Assembly: GCA_944474755.1 (NCBI GenBank) | Contig: OX104123.1 | Span: 17,736,275 to 17,800,274, forward strand | Source: Limnoperna fortunei | Taxonomy: Eukaryota > Mollusca > Bivalvia > Mytilida > Modiolidae | Direction: 5' to 3' | Length of the DNA stretch: 64,000 nucleotides | Part shown: positions 1-11,114 of the stretch, in pieces | How positions within the stretch are numbered: position 1 is the first letter of the stretch | Layout: the number at the start of each line of letters is the position of its first letter | Notes under the pieces: model-generated | What the model was told of the DNA's origin: nothing | The model's database searches: none | The model's input: only the letters and a program-made list of their open reading frames with translations | Made by a program: the position numbers and the translations under genes

Positions 1-1456
1 TGCTTTCTTTATCAACTTGACTAACCATTTGGCTATAGCTATCTGAAGTGTCTACTTTTGGCTGGGTGAAACTACATTCATGTGCATCTTCATTTTCTAG
101 GATTTTGAATCTATTTGAAACTGAACATGCATATGACAAACTAAACTGATCAATTGATTCTTTGCAGTCATTAGCTTCCATTTTACAATCTTTTGCTATA
201 TTTTTACAAATTGTTACCATTTCTTTACATTCATTTGCATCATTTTTACAAACTGTTATTATATCTTTACATTCATTGGCAACATTTTTACATTTTGTTA
301 CCTCCCCTTTATATTCATCAATTTCTTTTTTACATCTAACTACATCATTTATTACATTTGATAATATTTCAACTGACTTATGAGTATGTTGTATTTTTTC
401 TGATATTTCTGTTGTAACCTCTTTTATCGCTTCAATCTTTTGAATCGATGGTTCACAGTTAATGATACTTTGGAGCTGAACTTCTTGGGAAGCTATAGTT
501 TGATTCCTGTTAGTTACTATCTCAAATAATTTATCTATTTTCTCTGAGTTTATTCTGACAAATGACATTAGTTCTTCTATTTTCCCTTCTTGTGCCTGTA
601 TTTGATTTTTGTTTGGCTCATCTACTTTAAGTTTATCTATATTTGCAACAATTGTTGATTCAAATCTTTGAACAACTTTATCAATAATCTCACTTTCTTT
701 GTTCTCATTGATTATGTTGACTTGTGTGGTTGCATCAGATTTCTCGGTCATGTTACATGAAGTTGTGGTTTGAATGTTTGTAGTACATGTAGTATTGTTG
801 GTGGACGGTTTCAGCAACTCGGTAAAATTCGTAGGAATATCAACACACTTTGAGCATGTATATTTTCTGTTTGTCTTACTTAAGGTGAAGATCATATATG
901 GTGGGAGATTTGAACAGTTATAGTGCACCCATCCTCTACACGACGCACATTGAATCATATTTGAATCTGGGTTTTTGCAGTGGATACATGACTTTAGAAC
1001 CTGGATTTCTGTGTCAACCCCTTTTATATTTGTTTCCTCTCTATCATTTAAAATAACAGTTTGTTCATGAACATCTTTCAATGTTGTATCAGGAGATGCA
1101 GCTGGGGTTGCATCGAAAAATTCATTCTCAGACATTTCGTCTACTTCAAGAGTATTTTCTAGTTCATCTTTAAACTCAGTTGTTTTGTTGTTTAGGTCAC
1201 ATAATTTGCAAGTATGGCCTAACTGTTGTGCATCTTGGGCTACCCCCTCTTCATCGTAGATTGGGACCGTTGCACATGTGAATGATGGGCTAAGAAAATC
1301 TATTGCTTCATCTAGGGTATTAAAGCCTTTGAAAACTTGACCTGGGAACTTATTTATGCTACCTTCACACAGATTCCATGATTTAAAAATTCCTGTCTGT
1401 CTGCCTTTAGCAACTGAATAAAAGTTTTTTCTAGCATTTCTAGGAGTATCTGTCAT
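1..1456 (-). CDS. Viroplasmin/RNase H1-N-like + PHD finger + coiled-coil protein, 3' end outside the window
   Basis: I translated this by hand. The frame from the ATG at 1456-1454 has no stop for 485 codons and leaves the left edge. Residues 11-55 (FYSVAKGRQTGIF, FPGQVFKGF, LDEAIDFL) match the caulimovirus-viroplasmin/RNase H1 N-terminal fold, which in RNase H1 binds RNA/DNA hybrid. Residues 157-204 form a C4HC3 PHD finger (C157, C160, C170, C173, H178, C181, C201, C204). From about 250 the protein is a Lys/Glu-rich coiled coil. Between 389 and 431 a cysteine stands at exactly every seventh residue, seven times. No enzyme domain is visible in this part. It could be ORF1 of a LINE whose ORF2 lies outside, or a host gene. 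The open frame argues for recent activity or selection. The domain calls are solid; the role is unknown. Confidence 0.8.
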   Translation of the reverse strand, partial: MTDTPRNARKNFYSVAKGRQTGIFKSWNLCEGSINKFPGQVFKGFNTLDEAIDFLSPSFTCATVPIYDEEGVAQDAQQLGHTCKLCDLNNKTTEFKDELENTLEVDEMSENEFFDATPAASPDTTLKDVHEQTVILNDREETNIKGVDTEIQVLKSCIHCKNPDSNMIQCASCRGWVHYNCSNLPPYMIFTLSKTNRKYTCSKCVDIPTNFTELLKPSTNNTTCTTNIQTTTSCNMTEKSDATTQVNIINENKESEIIDKVVQRFESTIVANIDKLKVDEPNKNQIQAQEGKIEELMSFVRINSEKIDKLFEIVTNRNQTIASQEVQLQSIINCEPSIQKIEAIKEVTTEISEKIQHTHKSVEILSNVINDVVRCKKEIDEYKGEVTKCKNVANECKDIITVCKNDANECKEMVTICKNIAKDCKMEANDCKESIDQFSLSYACSVSNRFKILENEDAHECSFTQPKVDTSDSYSQMVSQVDKES

Positions 1457-1924
1457 TTTGGGTATTCAGTTAGACCTTACTTTAATATTTGATAATTTCT
1501 GTGTTTTTTATCACTCGATGTTTCTAGGAGATAAACAGTTGTTTATAACATGTATATATGGTGTTCCTTGCTTATTTCAGATGTATATACAAAGAAACGA
1601 GTTTATGTATGCTCTAAATTTAAACAATTGGATACCATTGCATGAAAAGTCACGTGTGCCTGTTAAACTGAAAGCCATGCAATAACCAACCACAATTACA
1701 GTAAAACTCCACCTAAATTATGTCAAATTGTATTTTGATTTTCACTTCAAAACAATAGCAGGAGCCTCGAATAATAGCTTTGAATTAGATTAGACGATTA
1801 TCGGTCGCACCATAATAAGCATCACCCTCCTTATTCATCACCAAATATTAATGTGTGGTGATACTAGTGTTTCAAATACACTTTCTCAACTTGGAAGACT
1901 GTGCTATTAATATAACATCTTGAT
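1457..1924. other. No recognisable feature
   Basis: AT-rich sequence upstream of the minus-strand ATG at 1456. I see no coding pattern, repeat or clear promoter motif. Confidence 0.5.
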
Positions 1925-2232
1925 TGGTTGTATTGATAGAGCAGTATTTTAACTATATCCAGTACGAGAACAAGTTGATAAACAGTAAATCAGAAAGATG
2001 CTACATAAGGAGGGTCTTTATCTTGCAAGGAGCGTGGCATTCTCCAAACACGGTACACACTACGGTCTGCGGCCAGACTTTACCATATTATGACCTGCCA
2101 TACTGGGATGGTTCTAATTGCTCGAACCATATAGCAGCCCAGCGCATTCCAAGGTGGCAGATAAGGGAGACGCTCTCAATTAGATCAGGTGGTCACAATA
2201 CGGAAAGCCAGCATGTCAAAAATGTACTGTTT
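1925..2232. repeat. SINE-B remnant with an internal inversion
   Basis: 1925-2100 resembles the SINE-B element at 8944-9362, with a degraded tattg tail, the gcagtatttta core and a block like gcgtggcattctccaaacacg. 2130-2232 resembles the head of the same element in the opposite direction (cgctggg and ctttccgtattatgac read on the minus strand). Two halves therefore face each other. Confidence 0.55.
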
Positions 2233-2589
2233 TATCCCCATGGTGGGTCACTTTCTCGGTAAATAATTCCCAACTGATGACAATACTTTTTTCATTGATT
2301 TTGTTTTCTTTTTTTGAATGTGGCTACTTTCTAAAAATTTTCAGTTGTATTGTGCTGTCCAGTTGTTATTGACTGAGGAGATCTGTTGATCAGCATTATC
2401 CGTATTTAGTCTTTATTATGCAGCATTCATTAAACAATACTCACTTTGCTGACATCAAAAAGTTGATCAAAGATATATGTATATGTTGACAACGAAAAGA
2501 ATAGGAAATAGAGCCGGGTTGGTTGGTAAGCCGTACATATTGCAGCGACCTGGGCCGGAACCAACCCGTTATTCGTAACTCCAACCCGA

Positions 2590-3080
2590 AACTACCAGGT
2601 CTAGCTGAGATTGATGGTTGAAGTACTCGGTGGACATTACTGTGCTGACTTGAGGAGGTGACCTTACTGAGTGACGACGAGAACTCGGAGGATGTGACCA
2701 TACATCGTAACGACGAGGACAGTAGGACATGAACTTGCCGCGAAAAACAAGGACTGACGATTTGACCTTAATGAGTGACTACGAGGACTCTGAGGACGTG
2801 ACCTTACTGAGTAAAAACGAGCACTGAGGATTTGACCGTACTGAGTATAAACGAGCACTGACGTGACCTTACCGAGTAAAAACGAGGACTGAAGATTTGA
2901 CCTTACTGATTAAAAACGAAGACTAAGGATTTGACCTTACAGTGACGACGAGGACTCTGAGGACGTGACCTTACTGAGTAAAAACGAGGACTGAGGATTT
3001 GACCTTACTGAGTAAAAACGAGGATTGAGGATTTGACATTACTGAGTGACGAGGACTCCCAGGGACGTGACATTAATGAG
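2590..3080. repeat. Degenerate minisatellite, about 30-37 bp units
   Basis: Blocks such as gaggatttgaccttactga and gagtaaaaacgaggactga recur about a dozen times with changes in length. Short open frames on both strands here are by-products of the repeat. Confidence 0.85.
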
Positions 3081-3944
3081 TAAGTAGGACTCTGCTTTCA
3101 GAAAACAGAGAAATAGCACAATAGATCATGTAACATAGAGCAAAAAATGTGCATACAAACATTGTTAGTTTTTTGGAATATTGGACAATGATCAACAGTG
3201 GGACAAGGTTCGGTCCAAAGAAACTATTTTAACCTGGCACAATTATATGTACCTGTCCTTATCCAGGGTTTTTTGCAAAGTTTGTTTGTCCTTGTCCATA
3301 ATTTGTATTGAATTGTGCACATTAATTTTTACTAGTTGCAATTTTTAAAACAATGACTTGAGCTCTAATTTTAAAGCTTTCGGGTGTTTTTATAGCAGGT
3401 TTTTAAATTATTTTTTTCCTTTATGTATTAATCCATTAAAATTCATAAAAATCAGCAGTGGTTTTCACAAAGTCACAATACTTCAAAACATAGAACATCG
3501 ATACATATAAATATTGTTCCTTACACATACTGGCAACGGAGCATTTAAATTTACCCCCTGTACAAGGTGTCTCCCTCAAATCTTGTTTTTATCCAATATT
3601 CATAACCCATCTTTTGTTGCCATAAATATATTTTAAAAGGCTTTAAGACTGTAATGACATACCTGTTTAAAATGTAAGAAGAAAATGCTACGGACAGTCT
3701 CTTTTAAGACTAGAAGATTAAGATAAGGAAAAGATGACCATAATAATAACTAGGTTTTACCATTAATCTATGTGGTAGTTTTTTAAAGGTTAAAATATAT
3801 GGACAATTGAAACAAAAAACGATAAATAATGTAAGCACATGTTTAATGTGATTTCTTGCTCAATTATGCTAAACATTTTTAATTGTTCACAAGTATAAGG
3901 GAAAGTGAGCACCATTACATAGTAATCTTGCATAGTGTAATAAA
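3081..3944. other. No recognisable feature
   Basis: AT-rich. Both strands were read without finding protein similarity or repeat structure. Confidence 0.5.
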
Positions 3945-4153
3945 GATTGATTGATTGATTAATGGTGTTTAACGCCCGAGCAGCAATATTTCAGCTATAT
4001 TCAGGCGATGAACATGAAATGGATGATAAAATGAACATGAAATGATGATGAATGAAAATGGGATGGGACACAAGGAAAAATAGGGGTAAAGGATTTTAGA
4101 TTGCCACTGGCTAATGGGAGGATGGATAGGGTCGGGCAATTTAGCCTCCTGTA
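3945..4153 (-). mobile_element. SINE-C, 5'-truncated copy
   Basis: Starts at the left with attgattgattg (the element's 3' tail) and the cgcccgagcagcaatatttc core. It runs into the tccattt body and stops at about cctcctgtag, where the full copies at 14640-15141 and 38361-38868 continue. 5' truncation is usual for LINE-mobilised elements. Confidence 0.85.
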
Positions 4154-4212
4154 GCCTTAAGCAATGGTATGGGAGTTGGTGAAATTTTGACGATTTTGAA
4201 ATGTATATCAAT

Positions 4213-4657
4213 TTAATATGTATTTTGATAGCTAAATATGGAGATACCGGAGTCGATAGAAAACGAATCCTGACGTATTGGAGTCGTAAATGTCACCGAT
4301 TCCTCGGCTGTGCGTGTTCCAGTACTACTAGTACTGGCAGTAGCATGGATACTCGGGAAAGCATCGTCGTTTAGCTTAACGTTCTTAGGTTTTCTGCCCA
4401 TTTGTTCGACCTCGAAGCGAAGTATAAATGGAAAGCATTCTGCAGAAAAATGAAACGAGCGAAGAAATATCCGATGGACCTGGCCAATTTGCACGTTTCA
4501 CTTTCACTAAGTCTATCCTCTTACGTCGCAGACCTGGCTCCTTTGGGAAAGTATGCATCGAATGTCCGTCTGCATGCGCATTCCTACAGTTGGCAGCTAC
4601 ACATCTTATCCCCCCCAATTCAGAATTTCTTTTAATTTTAAAAATACATGTGGCCAA
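4213..4657 (-). pseudogene. THAP-domain gene fragment, frameshifted
   Basis: Read on the minus strand, one frame gives IRCVAANCRN, HTFPKEPGLRRKRI and VKVKRANWPGPS, the first half of a THAP zinc finger (C-x4-C and the conserved Trp). The second half lies in another frame as SFHFSAECF, then MGRKPKNVKLNDDAFPS, the expected HF and the C-terminal AVPTIF-like block. The third zinc ligand reads Arg (cgc) where Cys is usual. The frameshift within about 4440-4490 plus that substitution argue for a dead copy. THAP domains occur in P-element-type transposases and in host DNA-binding proteins; too little remains to choose. Confidence 0.7.
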
Positions 4658-4659
4658 TA

Positions 4660-5141
4660 GAACTTATTTTATTTTTTAATTTAATTATTTTAATTCAAAT
4701 TAAAAACAAAATTATTGCCTGCCAAAGTTCACAGGTACGCCTTTCTTGTCAGTTTCCGTCTGTCCCTGATCTTCTGTCTTATCTCACCCCTGTTGGTACA
4801 TTTGTTTCAATAGAAGCCCTGAAAAAGGATAATAAATCCTGTAATATTAACTTCATCTGCATGTTTACAGTGCTGTTCTGGCTTAAGCATTTACTTTGGC
4901 AGCAAATTGCAAGGTTGATAATTTTTCTCCAAAATTGTTGAGAATTCATGAATTCCTGAAGTACCTAGAAGTCTCAGGAATTACAGTCTTGAAAATTCTC
5001 ACGGAATTATTCCCAGACAATCTCAGGAAATATAAGGAATTTAGATGAAGAATAAAATCGTGAAAATCAGGAACATTGCTTCAATTTCTTTGTTCAGGAA
5101 AGTGCTGAGAATTCCTGAGAAGTCTTGTTCCAATACTCTCC
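4660..5141. other. Non-coding; degenerate tctcaggaattc-type repeats from about 4940
   Basis: 4660-4940 shows nothing recognisable. From 4940 words such as gagaattc, tctcaggaa and aattcctga recur irregularly. The same style resumes at 5560-5690, so the element at 5142-5530 looks inserted into this repeat. Confidence 0.45.
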
Positions 5142-5530
5142 CATTTTATGCCCCCGCGACGACTTGTCGGGGGGCATTAAGTTTTACTCATGTCCGTACG
5201 TACGTACTTACGTCCGAACGAATTTCCGTCAAGCTTTTCTCAGAAACCGTACATGAGAACAGTTTGAAATTTGGCAGGGTGGTTCAGTATCACAAGTTGA
5301 ACGTCATAAGCGACTTTCAGACCTGTCAGACAACTACTTCCTGTTTGGGACTTCATTTGTACGTAAATATGTCCGTCCGTATGTACGAATTTCCGTCAAG
5401 CTTTTCTCAGAAACCGTACATGAGAACAATTTGGCAGGGTGGTTCAGTATCACAAGTTGTACGTCCTAAGCAACTTTCAGACCTGTCGGACAACTACTTC
5501 CTGTTTGGGACTTCATTTAGCGGGGGCATC
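5142..5530 (+). mobile_element. Tandem-core repeat element (pearl-like organisation), complete short copy
   Basis: The left end atgcccccgcgacgacttgt can fold on itself. The right end is gcgggggcat, the inverted counterpart of the left terminus. Between them lie two copies of a core containing ccgtcaagcttttctcagaa and ctacttcctgtttgggact. The same core is repeated at 63439-64000. Flanking ends plus internal ~160-bp tandem cores is the organisation known from bivalve pearl-type repeats; family membership is my inference. The long plus-strand frame here (5045-5560) has no protein-like character. Confidence 0.6.
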
Positions 5531-5689
5531 CCATGGACACATTCTTTGATTTTTTCTTGAGACTTCCTAAAGTACAAAATGCGACATTTCAGGATGTCTC
5601 GAGCCAGAATCTTAAGAAGTTCCCGAGATTTTCTCCAGATATCTCAAGAATTCCTGGAACCATTTCGCAAGGGCAATCTTGAGACATTA

Positions 5690-6005
5690 GCAATGCAACT
5701 AGAAACCATATTTCACATATAAAATCATTCCTGAAGCCTTGGTAATGCCTTAAAAACAACAATATCTGACATATAAAATAACTCTGTACACCTAAGCGAT
5801 GCAATTAAAATCCATATTTAACATTTAAATCAATCTCGAGACTTGAGCAACGCAACTAGAAACCATATTTCACATAATATAAAATCATGCCTGAAGCATT
5901 GGTAATGCCATAAAAAACAATATCTCAGATATAAAATCACTCTGGAGACCTAAGCGATGCAATTAAAATTCAAATTTAACATATAAAATCAATCTGGAGA
6001 CTTCC
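5690..6005. repeat. ~150-bp satellite, first locus
   Basis: Recurring phrases gcaactagaaaccatattt, cctgaagccttggtaatgcc and cctaagcgatgcaattaaaa follow each other in the same order about two times. The same family reappears at 11373-12205. Confidence 0.75.
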
Positions 6006-6745
6006 CAAGTCAAAGTGAAAGGCAGTGTCTAAATAGTTTTTAAGCCTTGACAATTTTCAAAATTAGGCAGTTCTTAGACAGTTTTTACCACTTCAGAAAA
6101 TAGCCAGTTCAATTTGCAGTAAGTTTAAAAGAAGCAGTTTTGCTAAGCCTTCACAGTTCATAGGCAGTTCTTAAGTAGTTGTTAGGTAGTTCTTAGCCAG
6201 TTCGTAAGCAGTTATATTTACGAAACATTTAAATGAGGTATCTAAAATTGCATATTGCTTAATAAATAATCATAAATAACTGCCTAATGCCCCATGAATA
6301 TTTTTTAAAACTTAAAACTGCCTATAACCTAATGAATATTCATGATGAACTGCTAACAACTGTCTGTATTTAAATGAGTATATTATGAAATTAACTATTT
6401 AGGTGTTACATTAAATTTTTTCATAATGTAAACATATAACAAAGTCATATATATGCATTTAAAATTGTGAAGATTTATTTACATACTGCACATGTTAACA
6501 TAAACATACAATAAAGTCGAACCATTCTGTGAAAGAAGTACAGGAACATGCTTATGAATATCTTAACAGTGAATGATTATTATAAAGCAATTAATTGTTC
6601 ATGAATAAAAATAATATACCTAATTTAGCCACATACCAATTTCCATTATTTAATTAATATTTAATTTGTTTAAGGTATTGACATCTTTGAGAATGTATAT
6701 CCAATTGTATTCATATAATACAATGTACATATTTGCAAATAGGGT
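6006..6745. other. Non-coding; degenerate cagttctta repeats to about 6230
   Basis: Words like ggcagttctta, tagccagttc and gtagttgttag recur up to about 6230. The rest is featureless AT-rich DNA. Confidence 0.4.
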
Positions 6746-6930
6746 TCAGGCAGGGTGTACTCGACTCCAATCTTAATGAACAAGGATTGCCAGTTTTTCT
6801 GCCGCAGGTCGGGGGTTTTCTCCGGGTACTCCGGCTTCCTCCCCCAATAAAAACTGGACGCCATGATATAGCTGAAAAATTGCTGAAAGTGGCGTTAAAA
6901 CACCATTCAAACAAACAAACAAATAGGGCT
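6746..6930 (+). mobile_element. SINE-A, 5'-truncated copy
   Basis: Begins within the family at caggcagggtgtactcgac and runs through aataaaaactggacgccatg and tatagctgaaaaattgctg to a caaa-repeat tail. It lacks the tRNA-like head seen at 11726. The short opposite-strand open frames are shadows. Confidence 0.85.
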
Positions 6931-7438
6931 ACAGATACTTATTCAAACAGTCAATTGCCAAAAATAATATAACTAACATACAATTTGCTTCTTGGTAGTA
7001 AAATACATATATCATTATCGGATTTATGATTGAAAATGCCCAGAATGCAGCGGGTTAATTAATTAATCCAATTAATGTAAGATATAATTACATGTACAAC
7101 ATTTAATGATTTTAAAACAGAATTTGGTTCAACTTCACCCATGCAAAAAATGTATCCTTACCTTATAACCTGCAGTGATAATGATTATAAGCACCCACCC
7201 TATATTCCAGTGCACTAAATAATTCCACAGAATATATATGAACTTTTAAAATAATTGCAACACAATTACACATCATACTTAAAGTATAATTCAGAGACTT
7301 AATTATAATGGACACATTTTAAGGTCTAAATGTTTAAATAGTTTTCTGCGGCTGTTCTTCACTTTGTTACTATTCAATTAAATTCTGTCTTACTTGGTAT
7401 TGGCCACGATTTCTGGTTACAATGAAATACGATGTACT

Positions 7439-7530
7439 CTGAAAAAAACAATGGTATACAGCAAGATGATAAAAGTAATGACTGGCGTGCTGTATACTAT
7501 TGTTTTTTTCAGTCATTACTTTTATCATCT
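7439..7530. repeat. Interleaved inverted repeats (A-B-A'-B')
   Basis: A (7439-7463) is the reverse complement of 7488-7512 at 24 of 25 positions. B (7464-7483) is the perfect reverse complement of 7511-7530. The halves are crossed rather than nested. Confidence 0.85.
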
Positions 7531-7534
7531 TAAA

Positions 7535-8745
7535 TCCTTCTTTAAGGTTTTGTACAATAGTTTTCAAAGTGTATCATGATTTACTTGAATGTTTCCTAGC
7601 TATCATATAATTTGTTTTATCACTAACTTGGATAAGCTAGGATTTTTACATTTTTATTTTTAAATTAGTTTTCCAGGATATAATTGTTTTTAATATAATG
7701 CCAACCCCCCCCCCCCCAAAAAAAAAAAAAAAAAACCCTATAAACTTCAATGTTTTGTTAATTTTTAATTGCATAAACTTACCACGAATTGTCTCTACCC
7801 TGTAGGGTTGAGTGGTTGACCTACACTTCCATCCATTTTATTTTGTCTTAGTCCAAGTCCAGAGGAGGATCCAAGTTCTTCAATGCTGAAGACACATGAT
7901 AGAATCGCATTTAATTAGGAGATTGTTGGTTTTTTCGCAGCAGCAGCCTGCATTCTGACTATTCTTTCTGCGTCTTAGACACCAAAACCTCGTATTTTTC
8001 TGGCTTTAATGGATCCTTTATTAGAACTGCAAGCTGCAGTATAACAAAAATAACAAAATAATAACACTTAAATTTATTTGTTTAATTTACGAATTGTTGA
8101 ATTTTCAATATAAGACACCACACATACAGTTCTAAGAAATAAAGACGTTTTTAACCCCTTTACTGCCAGTATTTTTATAGAAAAAGCTTGCATGTATAAT
8201 GGCTTTTCATGGCATATTTTTTATTGATGGTATTATTTTAATTAATGTCAAACAATTTTTACAATAAGGGTGCCAAGGTTAGCACAAATAAACTTCTGAA
8301 ATTTTATCCAACATTGCAGAGAATTTCAGAAAATATATACCTGGATAATACAATGAATCTTGACAAGAAATCTTCATCAACAATCTCTTCAAGCGGTAAA
8401 ACATTTTTTGGACATGTTATATTAAATGTTTTAGAAGCCACAATGAAAAGAATGCGGTTCACCACCCTTGTCACCCACCCGCCACGGAGTGCCAACAGGG
8501 GCGATGCTTGGTCTCTGCGGACAACCAGCAGAAAGCATCATGTGTTCCAAGGGTGGTATACTCAAACAGACGAACTTCTCAATGAACGCATGCCTCGTGC
8601 CCGGGGTTACCTGGCGATACAACCGTTCGAAACTCGAACTTGATTGACCCATGAGTCACCACCTTCTTAACAGCCTGTTTAATACTGAACAATTTTGGAA
8701 GTAAGATTTACATGACATTAACAAGTAATAAGAAAAATGAAGACA
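7535..8745. other. Mostly non-coding; poly-C/poly-A run at 7706-7735; unexplained open frame at 8245-8643
   Basis: A run of about 13 C followed by about 19 A lies at 7706-7735. An open frame of 132 codons at 8245-8643 (plus) has no domain I recognise, and its GC-rich second half looks like repeat DNA. I do not call it a gene. Confidence 0.4.
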
Positions 8746-8749
8746 AGCT

Positions 8750-8943
8750 TGTTAAGGGCTCGGCGTGAGCAGGCGATTGACCGAACCGGGTCCATCCGGT
8801 CTCCAGTCTAGTTGAAGTCGGGGCCAAAGTGGCGTATTGAAAATCGAAACCCGCTGACCCGCACTAATGGATGCAGCAGAGAGTGATCTCTCAACCACCC
8901 GGATCCCTTCCTCCACCATCACGGGTTGCGACACACGGCAAAC
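8750..8943 (-). repeat. Possible tRNA-derived SINE head (repeat D)
   Basis: On the minus strand ccgggtggttgagagatc resembles a pol III A box, and a B-box-like gcgggtttcgat follows about 50 bp later. The segment ends at cgcaacacacggcaaa-type sequence, which recurs at about 9670-9690, followed by an attg-repeat. Boundaries are uncertain. Confidence 0.45.
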
Positions 8944-9362
8944 ATTGATTGATTGATTGATTAGATGTCTGCTTTACATCCAGCGAGCAGTATTTCAGCT
9001 ATACTAAGGACGGGAACAAGTTAAACAATAAATCAACGGAAAATGGAGTTGGGATTGGTCACAGGGAATACAATTTTGACTGCCACTGGAAAAGTATGGA
9101 GTTTTGGGTAGGGGCGGAAAATGTAGCCTTTTGTAGCGGCTACAATGAGCCTGCTCTTTTCGAAATCTACAAAAGGGTTCTTTATCGTGCAAAGAGCGTG
9201 GCACTCTCCAAACACGTTACCCACTACGGTCCGCGGTCAGGCTTTCCGTATTATGACCTGACAGCCCCCAACGAGAGGGTCTCCCCTATCCGCCACTTGG
9301 GGACGCGCTGGGCTGCTCTGTGCGTCGAGCACTGAGAACCCTCACAGTATTCTCCCAGAACA
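8944..9362 (-). mobile_element. SINE-B, longest copy
   Basis: Reads in reverse from a head near cactgagaaccctcac, through ggggacgcgctgggctgctc, the ctttccgtattatgacctg block and gtagcggctacaa, to the core gcgagcagtatttcagctat and an attgattg tail at 8944. The copy at 62110-62535 is the same element in the other direction. Confidence 0.85.
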
Positions 9363-9539
9363 TGTCGCCTCTATACAGCTGATTAAACTTTGCCCTTCAG
9401 CCACCGCCTTCTTTGCAAATCCTGTAAGGAAGCTGTCTATCAAATGGTACATCAAATGGTACATATGGTACATACATTTCATGGAACAGATTGAAGGAAA
9501 ATAATGTAATAGAGTAGCTTAAATGATAAGGATTCACAA

Positions 9540-10022
9540 AGGGCAAGACGTGACATGCCGATTCATCGAAGTCAGGGCTAACTCGATTTCCCGTCTAGAA
9601 AAAGTAAGGGTTCAGTAAGTTATCGGTACCGTTTACCCGGCCTACTGAAATCCCGTCCTGTAATCGACACGTGTCGCAACACACGGCAAGTGTTGCCTCT
9701 GTTAGCAGACTCTTACTGCAGGCTGAGGAAGCCGTGGGCCTATTCTCCTGTGCCCCGGGTCCCAAACTGGGTCGAAAACCAGGGAAAGCTTGGTGTTTTG
9801 AGATGCAAGTTCTTTTTTAAAACATGTAAGAAGTTCACATACTTGTATTGTGCTTTATCACAAAAGCCAATATAGGTAGAGGATTTATTGTAACTGCAAA
9901 GTAGTGAGCACATCAAAATCTACAAGAAATGGATCAGGGTCAAACTTGTTACAAAACTTACGTCCTGAATATTGCTGAAAAATTGCTCGCTGGACGTTAA
10001 GCAAACATTCAATAAATCAATG
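9540..10022. repeat. Repeat D-like segment and SINE-B tail fragment
   Basis: 9540-9700 shares its cgcaacacacggcaa end with 8925-8940. 9961-10022 is a plus-strand SINE-B tail (ctgaatattgctg, gctcgctggacgtta, then caataaatc). No coding signal lies between. Confidence 0.5.
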
Positions 10023-10341
10023 TTACACAACTCCTACTTTTATTTAAATGTTGAATGACTTTAATGGAGTCGTTCGCTAAAGCATCAATTGATGATTTTT
10101 GCAATTTTTGCTCAGTATCATGAAAACTATAGGAGCTAGTCAAAAATCTCTTATAAATAATTACAAATAGAGGTAATCATGATCTACAGATGAAAAAATG
10201 TAAGACAGTATAAGGACTAGTCAAGTTAGGCTAGCGATTCAGTCTCCCAAGGCCGTTTCTATCAATTCCAATTCGAAAACTTTGCAACATGATGCAAAAC
10301 AGTTTGATGTGAAATAAATATGTAATACAGTAGTACAAATA

Positions 10342-10483
10342 TATTGATTGATTGGATGACTGCTTTACGTCCAGCGAGCAGTATTTCAGCTATATTCAGG
10401 ACGGGAACAAGTTAACAAACAATAAATACGGGTACGCGCTTGGCTGCTCTGTGGGGCGAGCACTGGGAACCCTCCCAGTGTAA
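10342..10483 (-). mobile_element. SINE-B copy with internal deletion
   Basis: Tail gattgattggatgactgc and core gcgagcagtatttcagctat are joined, after only aacaataaata, to the head sequence gcgcttggctgctctgtg. The whole middle of the element is missing. Confidence 0.8.
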
Positions 10484-10819
10484 AAATATAAAATACGACA
10501 AGAAAAAACGGTATTAACAACGTATTTTATATTAATTTACACAGCTGTTCTGAGTTTTACGATTTTGAAATACGAGTAACAAATAAAGAGCTGGTTTTTT
10601 AAATAAAATAAATCTTAATATATAAATAATGTCTATTTTAGCCATTATAAAGAAGAAGTGGACATTCGTGACAGTTGCCATGATCAATGAAGTTTTAAGA
10701 GACATAATTAAGCCATCTAGGAATAAACAAAAAAGGACATCTAAACATTAAACACAGATATCCAAAATTCTTGTTTGCTTTTTTGACTGGTCTAATAGAA
10801 CCATTTCGTTTCTCCATCA

Positions 10820-11114
10820 TACCTCATTAGACTTGCCCGAGGTTTTCCATTTGCAAATTTCATGTGAATATTTCTTGAATTTAATTCAATACCATTTTTC
10901 ATGGAACTCCAATCCCTGGACAAATTTCCTTGCCATGGAGTATTGAAACATTAATTGTCCATGGAATCAACGGAGTATTAATTGGAACATAATTTCCATG
11001 GAATATCTAAATTTCTTTCCATATTTTTTTTCTTTTTTTCTATGAAAGACGGATATGTCCCAATACTGCATGGATTTACATCCATGGAAGATAACTACTA
11101 ATCCATGAAAACTT
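10820..11114. repeat. Cluster of tccatgga-type palindromes
   Basis: tccatggaa or one-base variants recur near 10899, 10938, 10960, 11013, 11082 and 11101, in degenerate AT-rich surroundings without a fixed period. Confidence 0.6.

Noticed and set aside
2441..2858. Overlapping minus-strand open frames
   Set aside because: Produced by the minisatellite at 2590-3080 and its edge; no protein character.
5045..5560. 171-codon plus-strand open frame
   Set aside because: It spans the tandem-core element; its peptide repeats because the DNA repeats, and it has no domain.
8245..8643. 132-codon open frame
   Set aside because: No recognisable domain, repeat-like GC-rich second half, and competing frames on the other strand.
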